64,000 bases of DNA, taken from NCBI RefSeq assembly GCF_937616625.2, contig NC_065575.1, forward strand, positions 2,859,501-2,923,500, read 5' to 3'. A program made the translations under genes and the position numbers. The DNA is from Mercurialis annua. Its lineage: Eukaryota; Streptophyta; Magnoliopsida; Malpighiales; Euphorbiaceae. This document shows positions 1 through 11,856 of this stretch, piece after piece. Numbering within the stretch: position 1 is the stretch's first letter; each line of letters opens with the position of its first letter. A model generated the notes under the pieces. The model worked only from the letters and a program-made list of their open reading frames with translations. It had not been told where the DNA came from and made no database searches.

Positions 1-1376
1 AACACAATTAAATTGATTGAAAAAAATTGAATAGGTATGCAATGAAGTTATCAAATTGGTTAAAAGTTTTGTATACATTTATAAAAAGTCAAAATGGCTT
101 TTTTGAACCATTAGCTCTTTTATATGTATTTTACAGAATAATTTTTGTGGTATAAAGCACAAATTAATTTCATTACCATTCATGATTATTCTCACCTATA
201 TGTTCCCTTTTCACATGGACCAGTCAATTAGCTATAACTATAAGAGAGTTGCATTATGAATAATGGAAATTTAATTAATATATATATAGTCATAAATTAT
301 TTATTTAAGGGCTTGCCTCTTTCTCTAAAATTATTTTTCAAAAGTAGTTTAGTCAATTGAGTCATCTTTGAGTCGGAGAAAAAATATTTAAAATTAGCTT
401 AACTTTTTGCATATAAAAAACAAAAAATGAAATGGCATTAGCTGATTTATAATCAAGGTTATGATTTGATTTGAGCAACTTAATCATTGATGCTTTTCCT
501 TTTTTGGTTAGAAGTAAATGGTAATTTTAGTTACTAGTTTATGGCTGTTACAATGATTAATGTAACCTAACCTCATCTAATAAATGGTGATTTTATTTCT
601 TAATCTGATGTGATATGAGAGTATCTATAATTAAAATAGGCCTAATAGCTAAATACAATTTAGATTAAGTAAAATTTAGATTTGGAAAAAAATAAAAATA
701 AAAACAATCTTTAAAATAGAGAAATTCTTATGTTTACAAGAAATTTTTATATATACAAAAAATTCTTAAGTAGACTCCGCCCACCTAGTCTGAGATAAAA
801 ATATTAATCTCAATTATATTGTCAAAAATAGCATTATGGTAAAAGTGTGAAAATAGATGGTGTAGCGCCATTTCTGTTAAAACATGTGAATCGATAAATG
901 ATAGGTGACTCGGTAATTAAACCAAAACTCATAGTGTTACTCTTTTTAAATACTACTTTTTTCCATTAAATTTTGTATCCTCAATATCTAATAGGACTTT
1001 TGAATCATTGGTGCTAATATTGTTATCAGCATATGCTATTTTTTAAAAAATTAATATGAACTTTGTTAAGCATGAAAATTGATACTAAAATTAAAAATAT
1101 GAACATGTGCAGCAGCAAGCATATTAGTTAAACTACTTCAATTTCTTCAGTAAAAGAAGATAAACGGAACAGATAAGAAAGCTCATGATTTCCTTAACCG
1201 GCAGTAAATTAATTTCGAACATTGATATCATTCCAACGGAATGCCAAAGTTCACAAATTTTCAACTGGCATATTGGTAGACTAACAGTATCCGAAGTGTA
1301 ACGAGGAGTCGAGAACACTACATCTCAAGAGCATCTAACATTACTAATTTGCATCTTGTGCCTATGATTGAACTCG
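1..1376. other. AT-rich intergenic DNA, no gene seen
   Basis: I see no coding exon, RNA gene or intact transposon end here. The short open frames (for example minus strand 1133-1318) lack family similarity and splice context. The part next to 1377 must contain the 3' untranslated region of the CPN10 gene, which is read from the minus strand. Confidence 0.5.
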
Positions 1377-3324
1377 TTAGTCATGAAGAGTTCCCAGAAC
1401 ATCCTCATCTCGGAACAGATGATACCTGCAGAGTCAAAATGAAGCTGTCAACGAAACTATCCTGTCGGTCGTGACATGGGAGATCTCAACAAATTAATGA
1501 GGTACAGCTATGTTATATGAAAACGAAAAACTCTCAAACATTGAATGCGGAAACCGAAAACAGCGAAATGGTATTTTTTTATAAGAATAGATTTAAAATT
1601 TAAAATTTCAGAGCTCCGAAAGCATTTCTAAAAAACAGAAAAGAAATGTCGAAATATAGGATTCAACAAGTTTCTATGCAGCATAGCGGTGAAGTGATTG
1701 AAGAAAGAAAAAAAGGAGTGTAGATAACTTCTGAAAGAAAGAGCAGCTGCTGTAGTACTAGTAAACAAATCCAGCAAAATCTACTCAAATAGCATAAATA
1801 AAGCATAACATAGTTGTGATTCAGGCACTAACAAGCTACAAGATGCGATTAACTAAAGCGCTGAAGTCTTGTTTTCCACCTGCCTTGCAAGTTCACCTTT
1901 ATAAATGGTCAAAATGTGGGACTTAAAAATGTTAAATACAAAGGAAACGACGTTTTCAGCAGAAAAAGAAAAGAGCACTTTTTCGTAAATGTTCTCGAAA
2001 ATTACTATCTTGATCTACCTTACTGCCACTTTTTAATCAATAGACATTTTCACAAATGAATGTTTCTCACAACTGAAAATTTACACATCTATTTAATCTA
2101 ATATAAAGATCCATTTTACGTGTTTAGTACTCTTTAGTTGACGACAGTGTAAATGTAATTAATCGCATAGCAATTAAATTGTCACTAAAACTATTCCAAT
2201 CAATTAAAAAACCTGGCAAACCCATAAATTATATCATATTAGCAAAACATTCTAAAGGTTCAAGTAATCGAAAATCGTACATATCAGTTGTTTTCCAAAG
2301 CGTAATTAGAAAGATCTAAGCACAATTTTTAACATCTTCCAATATTTTGAAAGCTAGAAGTCCTGCAGATAGTGGGAGTGCACTGAAAGAACTAGGTGCA
2401 TAGAGCTACTTTATCCAGCAAGTAAGTTTTGTTACTTAGGAATAACCCACCATTACCATTAAGCAATTACCGGTATCGTTAATCCAGATTCTAAGGTATA
2501 AACAGCAAAGTTTAATTTGTCGAAATTCAACTTAGCCTAAAGAGCAAAACGCCGAGAAGCTGATACTAACAAAGCCTCCTAAAAGACCATCACAGTCTCC
2601 AACTAAGGATGATGAAATTTAGGGAATTACGAAAACAAAACTACAATAGCTAAAACAGGAGGAATTAACTGATCTCCGTAATATATTAAGACGACAAAAT
2701 ATGCTATAAATGAAGAAAATAATTGAGAAACTAACGAAAAACCTCGAAAACAAATGCACAACAGCTTCAAGAAACTAAAAAAAGCATCTCAAAAAGCAGT
2801 AAAACTCACTGTTTTTCACCGAGTTTCACTTCAGTGCCTCCGTATTCCGGCAAGAGAACCGTGTCCCCTTCCTTAACAGAAACAGGAATATGCTTTCCCT
2901 CCTTATCATGAGCTCCAGGACCAACAGCAACCACTTTTCCCGAGTTAAGCTGTACGTATAAAACAATCGAAAACAAACAATCAGTAAACAAATAAACAAA
3001 ATAAATAAGCTCACAGCAATTTTGCACACTATAACAATTAAACTGTTAAACATTGAACAACACATAATTTTTTTTATATGATAAAGTACATAAATCAGCA
3101 GAAATTGAACAATTCAACTAAAAATAACAATACCCAGATGGATAAATTGCAAATTAAAGACCCACAAGTTATAAAAAAAAATTAATGGATTCAATTAAAA
3201 ACAGAGAGAAAAAATTAACCTGGGAGGTTTTCTCAGGAAGTAAAATTCCAGAATTGGTTTTGGAAGGAGGGATTATTTTCTCTACCAAAATGCGATTAAG
3301 TGTAGGAATTAAACGCTTTGCCAT
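1377..3324 (-). CDS. CPN10: Mitochondrial 10-kDa chaperonin (CPN10, GroES family)
   Basis: Co-chaperonin that caps the HSP60 ring in the mitochondrial matrix during ATP-driven protein folding. Three coding exons join in frame: 3324-3220, 2949-2810 and 1425-1377, giving 97 residues, the usual length of plant CPN10 (about 98). All splice sites are GT-AG. Exon 1 begins [16 protein letters not shown] and holds the mobile-loop region (about residues 20-35, [11 protein letters not shown]). Exon 2 carries the GroES core ([19 protein letters not shown] and [17 protein letters not shown]). Exon 3 ends [15 protein letters not shown]. The start chosen is the ATG at 3324, since it matches the family N-terminus; the open frame extends upstream without family similarity. 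No cleavable presequence is evident, as is normal for mitochondrial CPN10. A telo-box lies just upstream. The last intron is long (about 1.4 kb). Confidence 0.96.
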
Positions 3325-3388
3325 TTTTCCCCAATTAAAGCTTATTGATTTACTTTCTTCTGTATATTTTTGTTGCAATTGATAAGAA

Positions 3389-3399
3389 ATTAGGGTTTA
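3389..3399 (-). promoter_or_regulatory. Telo-box upstream of CPN10
   Basis: On the minus strand this reads AAACCCTAA, about 65 bases before the CPN10 start codon. Telo-boxes are established elements near the transcription start of plant translation and housekeeping genes, where they act with other sites in dividing cells. Its use here is inferred from motif and position. Confidence 0.5.
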
Positions 3400-3627
3400 A
3401 GAGGGTTTTTCTCTTCATCTCTTCGAAATCCCAAAATTGCCCATACTCCTTGGATTTTTCTCTATTTTACATATAAGTTCTTTTACTTTATTTTATAACC
3501 ATCAAATCCTTAAATTATCTATTTATATACGGTCCTCATAGTTCCTTCTCCTTTCTACCATATCGTAAGTACCTAAAGTTTAATTTAAAATTCAATTTAA
3601 TAATTATTTGATGATAATGAGTTATTA

Positions 3628-5580
3628 TCTATCTATAACTATACTATAAGAGCGAGGGGGGGGGGGGGACAGGCAAAATTACAACCCTAACCTTAAATAA
3701 TTAAAAATATTACAGGATTAGGCACAATTTATATAAATAAAAAATGTGATAAGAATTTTAGGAGTACTCTACAGATATAAGAATTTTAACTAGAATAGGA
3801 CACTGAATAATGGCGTAGGTTGGATTCTTTTTAATTTTATAGTAGAATTAGTAAGTTTTCCGTTGCCATTCCTAAATTATTTGCATTAGTGGAAGAATTT
3901 TAGTCTTAATAGAAGTAATGAACGTTAGATTCTAATAAAAAATTAATTCAATAAAAAAAGTTAAATTATTATTATCACATAAATGATTTCACAATTAATT
4001 CAAAAAAAAATTAGTTATTAATTTAATTTAATTAATATTTAATATATATATATATATATAACGAGTCATATAAATTATTAGTATGTGATAAATAAAATAC
4101 TACAAACCAAAAATTAAATTATTATTAAATTATTTATCAAAAAAAATATTATTAAATTAGCTAACATGTTATATATATAATTGATAAAAACTAATAATAA
4201 TTGAATTAATATATATACATAGAACGGGTTATATAAATGTCGTTCACATTAGTCTCAAATAAGTAAAAGGTTTATAATTTTAAATACTTCAATAATTAAA
4301 AAAATTATAAATTTAGTGTTTTATATAAATATAAATAATACAAGGGAATATATGTTCCAATAGAAGTCTAATTGTGATATGGAAAGATAAATTGAATAAG
4401 AATTAACTGTAGTTTAAATTAATGTTGTATGATAAGATTGTAACAGTAAATTAACTATAATGAAATTCTTATATAGTAAAACTAATAGAACTCTCCATCA
4501 TGAATTTTGAAAAGTATGATTATAAATTGCCGATGGTTTGTACTCTGTGCATGTAAAACTCTAATTAGCAATGTTAGAGTTTGAGCTTGGAAGTGAAGCA
4601 CTTCTACAAGAGAAAACGACATCGACATACTACTGGTCAATTATCTAAAGGTAATTGGATTTTATTTTATTATTTGCATATTTCAAATATCTGTAATGTT
4701 CATGTAAAATTTTGAATATAAATTTTATTGATTGTACATGCATGCCACTAATTAACTTGATTTGTTATGTATTAAATTATCATGCTCTTTTTCTTCCTAA
4801 TTTTAAAGTAACTTTAAATTTTATATTTTTTTATTAATATTAGATTTTTATTTATTATGATCGTATAGAATAACATATGATAGCTTAGGAGAAATATCAA
4901 GAGGTTATCCATCAATGAAAACTAAAATATTACATTTAATAATTATATTATATATACATACATACATACATACATATATAACGGGTCATGTAGATGCTAT
5001 TTACGTGTAAATATTGCTTCTTCGAGAAAATTTCAATTACCTTATGTGTAGCATACTACTAATTTACAATAAACAAAAATATTACATTTAATGATTAATT
5101 ATAATTAATAATGTAATACAAACAACGGGTCATATAAATATCGCTCACGTGCGTAGCACGTGGCAAAAAACTAGTACTATATATAAAAGCACGGATGGGG
5201 GGGACAGGCAAATTTACCGAATAACCCTTTTTAATCTATATTAATTAACGGTTTTATAGTCATTAACAAATTAGTTATTTAATTAATTATTAAAAAATTA
5301 TTATAATTAGAGTTTTAGTTAAAATAAAATTGTATCATGATAGAGGAATATTAATTGAGTATAGAAAAAATAGCTAATTTTTTCCAAATTAATAGGAATA
5401 TCAATCTTTTAGTTTGACTACACTAGCAACGCAATTAATATTATCCAAATCTTTGTTAGTTATGTGTAAATTTACAAAAAAAAAATTAATTTGATTTTTT
5501 TAATTTTGTTTTAAAATAATAATACATGAATTGACGAGTCACGTTACGAGCCACGTACGTAGCACGCAAAGCGAGACTAG
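3628..5580 (+). mobile_element. Outer non-autonomous Helitron, split by a second Helitron
   Basis: The 3' end at 5533-5580 has the family signature: an acgttacgagccacgt block, a hairpin (ACGTACGTAGCACG region) and terminal CTAG before a target T. Its 5' end is the TCTA at 3628-3631. The rest of the 5' terminus (TACTATATATAAAAGCACGG) resumes at 5175, after the nested copy. Joined, these give the same 5' terminus as the element at 7134. The flanks are A and T, as expected for Helitron insertion at AT. No Rep/helicase coding sequence is present. The boundary is given as CTAG with the following T as target; some authors would include the T. Confidence 0.8.
3632..5174 (+). mobile_element. Inner non-autonomous Helitron nested in the first
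   Basis: It starts TCTATAACTATACTATAAG followed by a long G run and GACAGGCAAA, a variant of the family 5' end. It ends with a perfect hairpin, CACGTGC-GTA-GCACGTG, then tggcaaaaaaCTAG. Degraded copies of the 3'-terminal motif (acgggtcatataaat and relatives) recur inside at about 4059, 4225, 4979 and 5125, so the 3' part has been duplicated several times. It also contains (AT)n near 4037 and (CATA)n near 4955 microsatellites. It encodes nothing recognisable. Confidence 0.75.
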
Positions 5581-5627
5581 TATATTACAAAATAGTGTAT
5601 TAAATTTGGAAGGATACTGAAATATGC

Positions 5628-5779
5628 GAAAGTTTCAACATGGGTATTGAATTTTTTTTGGTTACAAAATAAATAATAAACTTAGTGAAAGTGGCTTAGA
5701 GTATCCATTTTGTAGCATTTTACTAAGTTTATTATTCATTTTATAACAAAAAAAATTCAGTATCCATGTTGAAACTTTC
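5628..5779. repeat. Near-perfect 57-bp inverted repeat (foldback element)
   Basis: The left arm 5628-5685 and right arm 5723-5779 are reverse complements apart from a few changes. The arms begin GAAAGTTTCAACATGG and end ATAATAAACTTAG. The loop is about 37 bases. A second small inverted repeat (AACAAAGGATCAA around 5785-5822) follows directly. A transcript would form a long stem. I find no clear target duplication, so it may be a MITE or a simple inverted duplication. Confidence 0.75.
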
Positions 5780-6029
5780 ATTAACAAAGGATCAAGTTGA
5801 TAGAGTGAATTGATCCTTTGTTCGTGAATTTACTTTCATTAAGTTTGCATATTCATTATTTAAGAATTTAATAATTATTTTATAAAAAAAATGTCTAAAA
5901 TTATATCATAATTAAGTTAAAAAAATTACAGTTCATCGACTGTATTTCCATTCACTATATTTAATATTTGTCAACTCGGTTAAATAATTTAATTAGAAAA
6001 ATTAATTATTAAGCAAATTATTATGAGAT

Positions 6030-6397
6030 TTTTCATATTTGACATAATTCACACTTTAAGCTCTCCTATTTAAAAATTAAACTATATATTCCCTCATTTT
6101 TGTTTTAGTTAACAGTTTAGTCCCTCCGTCTATTTTTGGTGTGAGTCAACGAATTCAAAAGATTTGGGGATAAATTAATTTAAAATATGAGGGACGAAAT
6201 TGTTGACAAAAATAAAAGTGAAAGATGGAATTGTTGAAAAATACAAAAGCAGAGGAGTATATATTTTTATTGACTTTGTTGACTACACTCAAAATGAATG
6301 AAAGGATTAAATTATTGTCAAATATAATAATAGGGGCTATATTATTTAATTTTTAAATAAAAAAGATTAAAATATGAATTATGACAAATATGAAAAG
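6030..6397. repeat. Foldback MITE-like element, copy A
   Basis: The ends are inverted repeats: TTTCATATTTGACATAATTC on the left and its near complement (gaattatgacaaatatgaaa) on the right. The interior contains stretches such as 'agtccctccgtc' and 'gttgacaaaaataaaagtgaaag'. A related element lies at about 17576-17920. No coding capacity. The rest of 5780-7133 is AT-rich DNA in which I see no gene. A diverged half-copy of the MITE at 24654 lies at about 6600-6760. Confidence 0.55.
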
Positions 6398-7133
6398 TGT
6401 CATTGTAATTTACTCTTGATTTATTACTAGCTGACACCAACTTATTATTGTTTGAATTTACTTTCATGCACTAAACCATTTTTATTGATTATTTAATTAA
6501 AAATTATTATTCATATTATTCATAAGATTAATACATTTTTAATTAATATATTAGAAAACTTAAGATCCAGTCACCAATTCAATTGAACTTTAAATTATTA
6601 ACTGGCTAAATATATCCTAAAGTGTTTATACTAACAACTTTTATTTTAGTGATCTTTAATAAATAATTTACATTTAAATAGTCTCTTAATTGTTTATTTT
6701 ATACAATTATGATATATTTTGTCATGAAACGTTGTGGTTTCATATCAATCAAAACGATGATGGTTTTGTAATTTCATCAAGATAAAGGATAGACAATTCT
6801 TCTCTTTCAAATTTAAACCCAGTTATAATAACTAATACTTTTTAGGAGTATTGATAAAATAAATCCTAACGTTTCATTTGTTTTACGATTTAAGCTTAAT
6901 ATTTAAAATATTTTAAAACAAATATCAACTTTTTCAATTTTTGCATTTTGTAGCCCAAACCGTTTTTCGGCCATTATTTGCATAAATTAATAATTATAAT
7001 AATTAATCAAATTTCAAGGAACCAACTTTAAAATTACATCTTATGTAATATTCAATAAATTAATAATTCTAATAATTAATAAATTTTTAATATATATTAA
7101 TTATTAAAGGTTCGACTGTATGTAAAATTTATA

Positions 7134-9250
7134 TCTATACTATATATAAAAGCACGGATGGGGGGGGACAGGCAAATTTACTGAATAATCCTTTTAATTA
7201 ATCACTACTGTAATTAAAGTCCTAATTAGAATAAGTAGCTAAATTATTTCCAATTTAGTTTTTAGTATATAAAAAATAACTAAATTGTCTCCAAATTAGT
7301 AGGAATACCTATCTTTTAGATTGATTGAACTACAAAATTAAAATACTGTATGATAGGAGTAAAATTACTCCTATATTTCGAGTCGTTTCTACGCATCTTT
7401 AATCGCTTTTATAGTATTATTCATACATTATTTAGTGTTTTTATGCTTTATGGTGTGTGTTAGTGTTTCAAATTTAGTGATTATGGAGCGTTTTGAGCAA
7501 TAAAGAGTATAAATCATGGATTAGATCGAAGTCGTGAAGCTTGGGAATGAAGAAAGCACATTTGTACACATGAAAATCTGACCCCGAAGCATTCATTGAC
7601 AATTTTGGAGCAGTTAAAGATTTCAAATGACTTTATGTTCTTCATAAGAAATAAAGTAGACATCCTAAGCTTTCCAGCAGTTCAAGAACCGACTCATTTG
7701 GAGTTTTCTACATCGAGTTATGAAGTTTTGAAGTTAGCAGTTGTGCAGCTGGAATTGGGTCTCGAACGAGAATTTAAGGTCTCGAACGAGACCTTCGAAT
7801 TTTGCTCACAAAGAGTTGTTTTTTGAACGAAAAAAGCATCGAAACTTCAAATTAAGTCATGTCTCGAACGAGACATGCATTTTCTCGAACGAGACATGAG
7901 AAAAAGGGCTGAATCAGTGTTCGAATTGGATTCTTCTCCTATTTCAACTTCAACGCAACTCCTAATCCAATTCCGACTTGTATTTGAAGTTATTTTATTA
8001 TTCATGGACTACCTCCACTATATAAAGGCATTATAATAGCATTAGTCAGGAATCAATCAATAAATTAGACATTAGATTAGAGTAGTTATAATTTAGTTTT
8101 CATTAAATAGCTTTTAATTTAGTTTTTTCCAGCAGTTTATAAGTAGTTTATAATTAGTTTCTGCAAGACGATTGTTGAAGATTTCAAGCTTAATCAAGAC
8201 GATTCTTTCCGAAATTGCCAACTCCGGTATTTATTGTTTAATTATGCTTTCTTCTTCATCATCCTTCTTGTTTTGTTTCAGTTTTAATATGAGTAACTAA
8301 AACCATTGTTCGAGGGTTGATATGAACTTATAAATTGATAATTATTTGGATTGGATGGATTAGTGTTAATTCGTGTCTTAATTATTAATCTTATTGCTTG
8401 GATTAAATTAGCTACTTAATTCATGAGTTTGTGTTTAGTTAACTAATTGAGAGATTGTTAATTAAATAGACATAGATAATTAAGAACTTAAAGAAAAACG
8501 CCGTGAGAGCGGGTTGGAATTTAGGTAGTCATTGAGTTTGCTTAATAATTATAATTTGATTATTTAATTCAGTTTTAATATCGTGAGAGCGAGTTAATAA
8601 TTGGTTAGTTAATTAGGTTGTGATTTTATTCGGATCTTTGAGGCTTGAGGGCGGGATTCGGTGCTTTAGAATAGCTCGATTCGCGATAAAATCACTAAGA
8701 AATCCTATTCCATAATTTTACTTATTTATTTGGGATTATCAATCCTTGAACTTTTTAATCTTATTGTTTTAAACCCTATTTTATTATTTGTTTTCAGTTT
8801 ATATTAGTTTAATTAAATTACAAAACCCTATTGATTTTTCTAGCTAGCCGATTAAAGAATATTTGAAATTAGTGATTAAGTCCATTGTCTCTGTGGGATC
8901 GATACTTGGTCTTCCATGTTATATTACTTGAGCGATATCGTACACTTGCGATTATTTGCCAACACTGTATTTGGTCAATATTATATTATTTAAATTTCCA
9001 TCTTATTATTTTTAAAGATATTATTAATAAAATTAAGTTAATTATTTAATTATGGTTATTATAAATTTATTAAATTCAGTATGGAAAAAATTTTAATAAC
9101 CAAATATATAATATTTACTTTATAAAAATTCTTAACTAATTTAATATTAATTATAAATAAAAAAATTGATATAATTATAATATATTTACTAATATGTTCA
9201 TTGACAGGTTACGTTACGAGCCACGTGCATAGCACGTAATGCGAAACTAG
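7134..9250 (+). mobile_element. Non-autonomous Helitron carrying a solo LTR
   Basis: The 5' end TCTATACTATATATAAAAGC at 7134 is followed by acggatggggggg and acaggcaaattta. The 3' end has the stem ACGTGC-ATA-GCACGT (about 9220-9236), then aatgcgaaaCTAG at 9250. It is flanked by A (7133) and T (9251), the usual Helitron target. Without the LTR insertion at 7346-8969 the element is only about 500 bases and non-coding. Its core matches the minus-strand Helitron at 49593-57428 closely on both sides of the LTR, for example around ttagttaagaattttt and attaaattcagtatgg. Confidence 0.87.
7351..8964 (+). mobile_element. Solo LTR, 1.6 kb, with 5-bp target duplication CTGTA
   Basis: It begins TGATAGGAGT and ends TTTGCCAACA (TG...CA). 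CTGTA is present at 7346-7350 and again at 8965-8969, a perfect 5-bp target-site duplication. A TATA box (tatataaagg) lies near 8020, and tctctgtgggatcgatacttg near the 3' end resembles the end of Ty3/gypsy LTRs. No internal coding domain is left, as expected after LTR-LTR recombination. An array of self-complementary units with core CTCGAACGAG lies at 7757-7900. The open frame at 7596-7826 falls across this array and is not a gene. Orientation is inferred from the TATA box and 3' motif. Confidence 0.85.
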
Positions 9251-9541
9251 TTTCATAAAAACTGTAAATTCGTGAGAATGCTCATTTAATAATAATTTAT
9301 AATAAACAATAGTTTTTATCGTTAACTAAAATCATAATCATATTATCTTAAAAATTTATAACTTTTATAACAAAAAAACTATAAAATAAAAATTAAAGTA
9401 ATCTTTTATAAAAATTAAGAACTTAAATAAGTTGAAAACTCATAAATTTAATATTTAATTTAAACATTACTTTAGAGATAATAATTTTCAAGAAATATTT
9501 TTTTTTCCATATAATAAAAACTCATGATAATAGTTAAATGA

Positions 9542-9804
9542 TACTCCCTCCGTTTCTTTTTAGTTGTCTATTTAGCAAAATTTATTTGTCTCTAATTAGT
9601 TGTGCATTTAGAATTTCAATGTGATTTTAATTATTATTTTCAAATTTATCTCTTCTTAATAAATGAATCCATGAGTCAATTTACAATGTTTTATTAATTA
9701 ATAGGGTTAAATTTGTATTTTATTATAATTTAAGACAAAACATGCACTATCTTAATATGTACAATTTTGGTTAAATGGACAACTAAATAAAAACGGATGG
9801 AGTA
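9542..9804. mobile_element. Stowaway-type MITE
   Basis: Terminal inverted repeats start TACTCCCTCCGTTTCTTTTT on the left and read ACGGATGGAGTA on the right, with TA at both ends. The inner arms (tagttgtctatttag against ctaaataaaaac) also pair. Stowaway elements are non-autonomous relatives of Tc1/mariner that insert at TA. Confidence 0.85.
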
Positions 9805-10740
9805 ATAGTTTTTATGAGGGGAGATGGTAAAATTTACCCTCCATGTATGACACTTGGATCAAATTGACCCCTTGTTAGAAAAGGTATTGAAATGTACTTC
9901 ATATTTTTAAAAACAACTCAAATAACATCATCAAAAAAACTCGACATTTTTTTATTTATGTGGAATCTGGTGTGACACTTGAGGTGGTTCAAATATGGCC
10001 TTTATATATAAAAAGGATCAAATATGTCCTTCATATATGAAAAAGTTCAAATAGTTTCAACATAATAACTTTATATAAAACCATCAATTTTACAAACAAC
10101 ACAATTTTTAATTTCAATACTAATTATAATTTTTTTTTAATTTTTTTATGTAAAATTCGTCAATTTCTTGTTAAAAATGTATTATATTTGTAATAATTAA
10201 GTAAAATTTTAATTTATCAATTAACTAGTCAATGATCATCAATATCTAATAAATAAATATTTGAGTATATAATTATTAATTTATTATAAAAAAATAGATT
10301 ATTTTTAATTTTTTAATTCAAGTCAAAATTATTAGTTTCTTGTTCAGATCAAACTCTAATTATATTCTACCTTTTATTGACACTCTTTTTATTCAAGCCA
10401 AATTCATTAAGTTATTATTCAAATATTCTAAAAAAAAAGTTATTATTCAAATCTAACTCTAATTAATCTAACTTAAATAACTAAATAAATATTTTTTTGT
10501 AATAAATTAACTATAATTTTTTTAACTTAGTATTCAATTACTAAAAATTAGAAAGGTTATTTGGTAAATTTTGTTTCCGCGCTCATCTCATTCATGTTTT
10601 TAAATAGAGTAAGAGCATCTCTAAGGAGTTATATATTTTATACTAAATTTAGCACATAAAATGGTAAAATGTTATATTTTGCATGAAATTGTAATTTTTT
10701 CTCCGATCCTAAATACTAAAATGAGGTGTGTAATTAATTG
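9805..10740. other. AT-rich intergenic DNA
   Basis: No gene seen. Around 9820-10060 a phrase resembling 'tcaaatatgtccttcatatat' occurs in variant forms, which suggests a degraded repeat. The remainder is AT-rich and low in complexity. Confidence 0.4.
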
Positions 10741-11830
10741 CTAATAATGGAGGAAATACTGAAGGAAGGGCGAATACCACCCCGAAGAAACAAAGGGGAA
10801 AACGCACAGGGAAATGGACAAAACTAGGAAAATCAGGAGAACACCACTCGGCGAAACAAGGAAAGAAAATGCCCTAGAGTCAGAGAAAGCTACAGCCCGA
10901 GAGGCGATGCAAGAAACGGTCCGAGTAGAGGTGGCCATGGGCCGGGTCAGCCCGTGAACCGGCCCGATCAAACCCGGCCCGGAACTGATCAAACCCGGAA
11001 CCGGACTAAAACCGGCCCAGAACCGTACAAAGGGCCGGGCCGGTTCCAGATTTGTTGAACCGTGAACTGGCGGTTCCGGGTCGGAACCGGCGGTATAAGG
11101 GTCGGAACCGGCGGTTTAAGGGTCGAACCCGTTGATAAAAAATATACATTATATATTTAAAATACATATTATATCTTTATCATATAATATCTTTATTTTC
11201 ACAATAAAATATATGTTATATTTGTTTTAATTAAATTTTTGGTTAATATGTTAATTTTTTTTTCTTCAAATTCTTTATTTTCTTATAATACTATCTCCGT
11301 GAGTTATTTTATTGTTAAAATATACTTTTTAGTAAGTAAAATTTAACTAATTTTTAATTGTTTTTCTATTCCGTCTTAAACCGGAACCGTCCGGTTCCGA
11401 ACCGTCATGGAACCGTCTCTTAGGCGGTTCCGGACCGGTTCCATTTTTTTTGAACCGTGACCCGGCGGTTCCGAACCGGAACCGCCGGGTTATGAACCGT
11501 GGCCACCTCTAGGTCCGAGAGGCAAAGCAAGAGACGGCGATATTAAAGATGGCCTAAGAGGTGAAGAGGAAAACCAGAGGCGAAGCGAGCAGAGGGACAA
11601 AAATTAGGTCCCGATTAGAAGTAAAAGAATGGAAAAAAAATACCCCAGAAATTCCAATTAAAGAAAAAACACCAAAAAGAAGATGAAAGAGGATCCTCCA
11701 AATCCCCAATTAGGAGTAAAGTGGCCTATGTAGCGGATGAAGACCTAGAAGAAAAAAATAGCGAGGATGATGAAGAAGATTAAATCTGAAGAGCTGGACA
11801 ATGATGACCTTAAATTGAAGGGTTCACCTT
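10741..11830. repeat. Purine-rich sequence of unknown origin, split by a hAT element
   Basis: About 500 bases of A/G-rich DNA, unlike the AT-rich surroundings, lie on both sides of the hAT element. Short direct repeats such as gagaggcgatgcaagaaacgg and gaggcaaagcaagagacgg occur on either side of the insertion. All frames are broken. It may be retrotransposon internal DNA, but I cannot assign it. Confidence 0.4.
10926..11511. mobile_element. GC-rich non-autonomous hAT element with 8-bp duplication
   Basis: Both ends carry the inverted repeat TAGAGGTGGCCA, and GGTCCGAG is duplicated exactly at 10918-10925 and 11512-11519. An 8-bp target duplication and a TAGRGGTG-type end are hAT hallmarks. 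The subterminal regions are dense in CCGG/GGTTCCGG motifs (ccggcccgatcaaacccgg, ggttccgaaccggaaccg) in both orientations, probable transposase binding sites. The centre is AT-rich and non-coding. It is 586 bases long. Confidence 0.93.
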
Positions 11831-11856
11831 TACGGTGGAGATCATAGGCTGGAAAG

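Noticed and set aside
10741..10992. 83-codon minus-strand frame
   Set aside because: It crosses the border of the hAT element into the purine-rich flank and has no family similarity.
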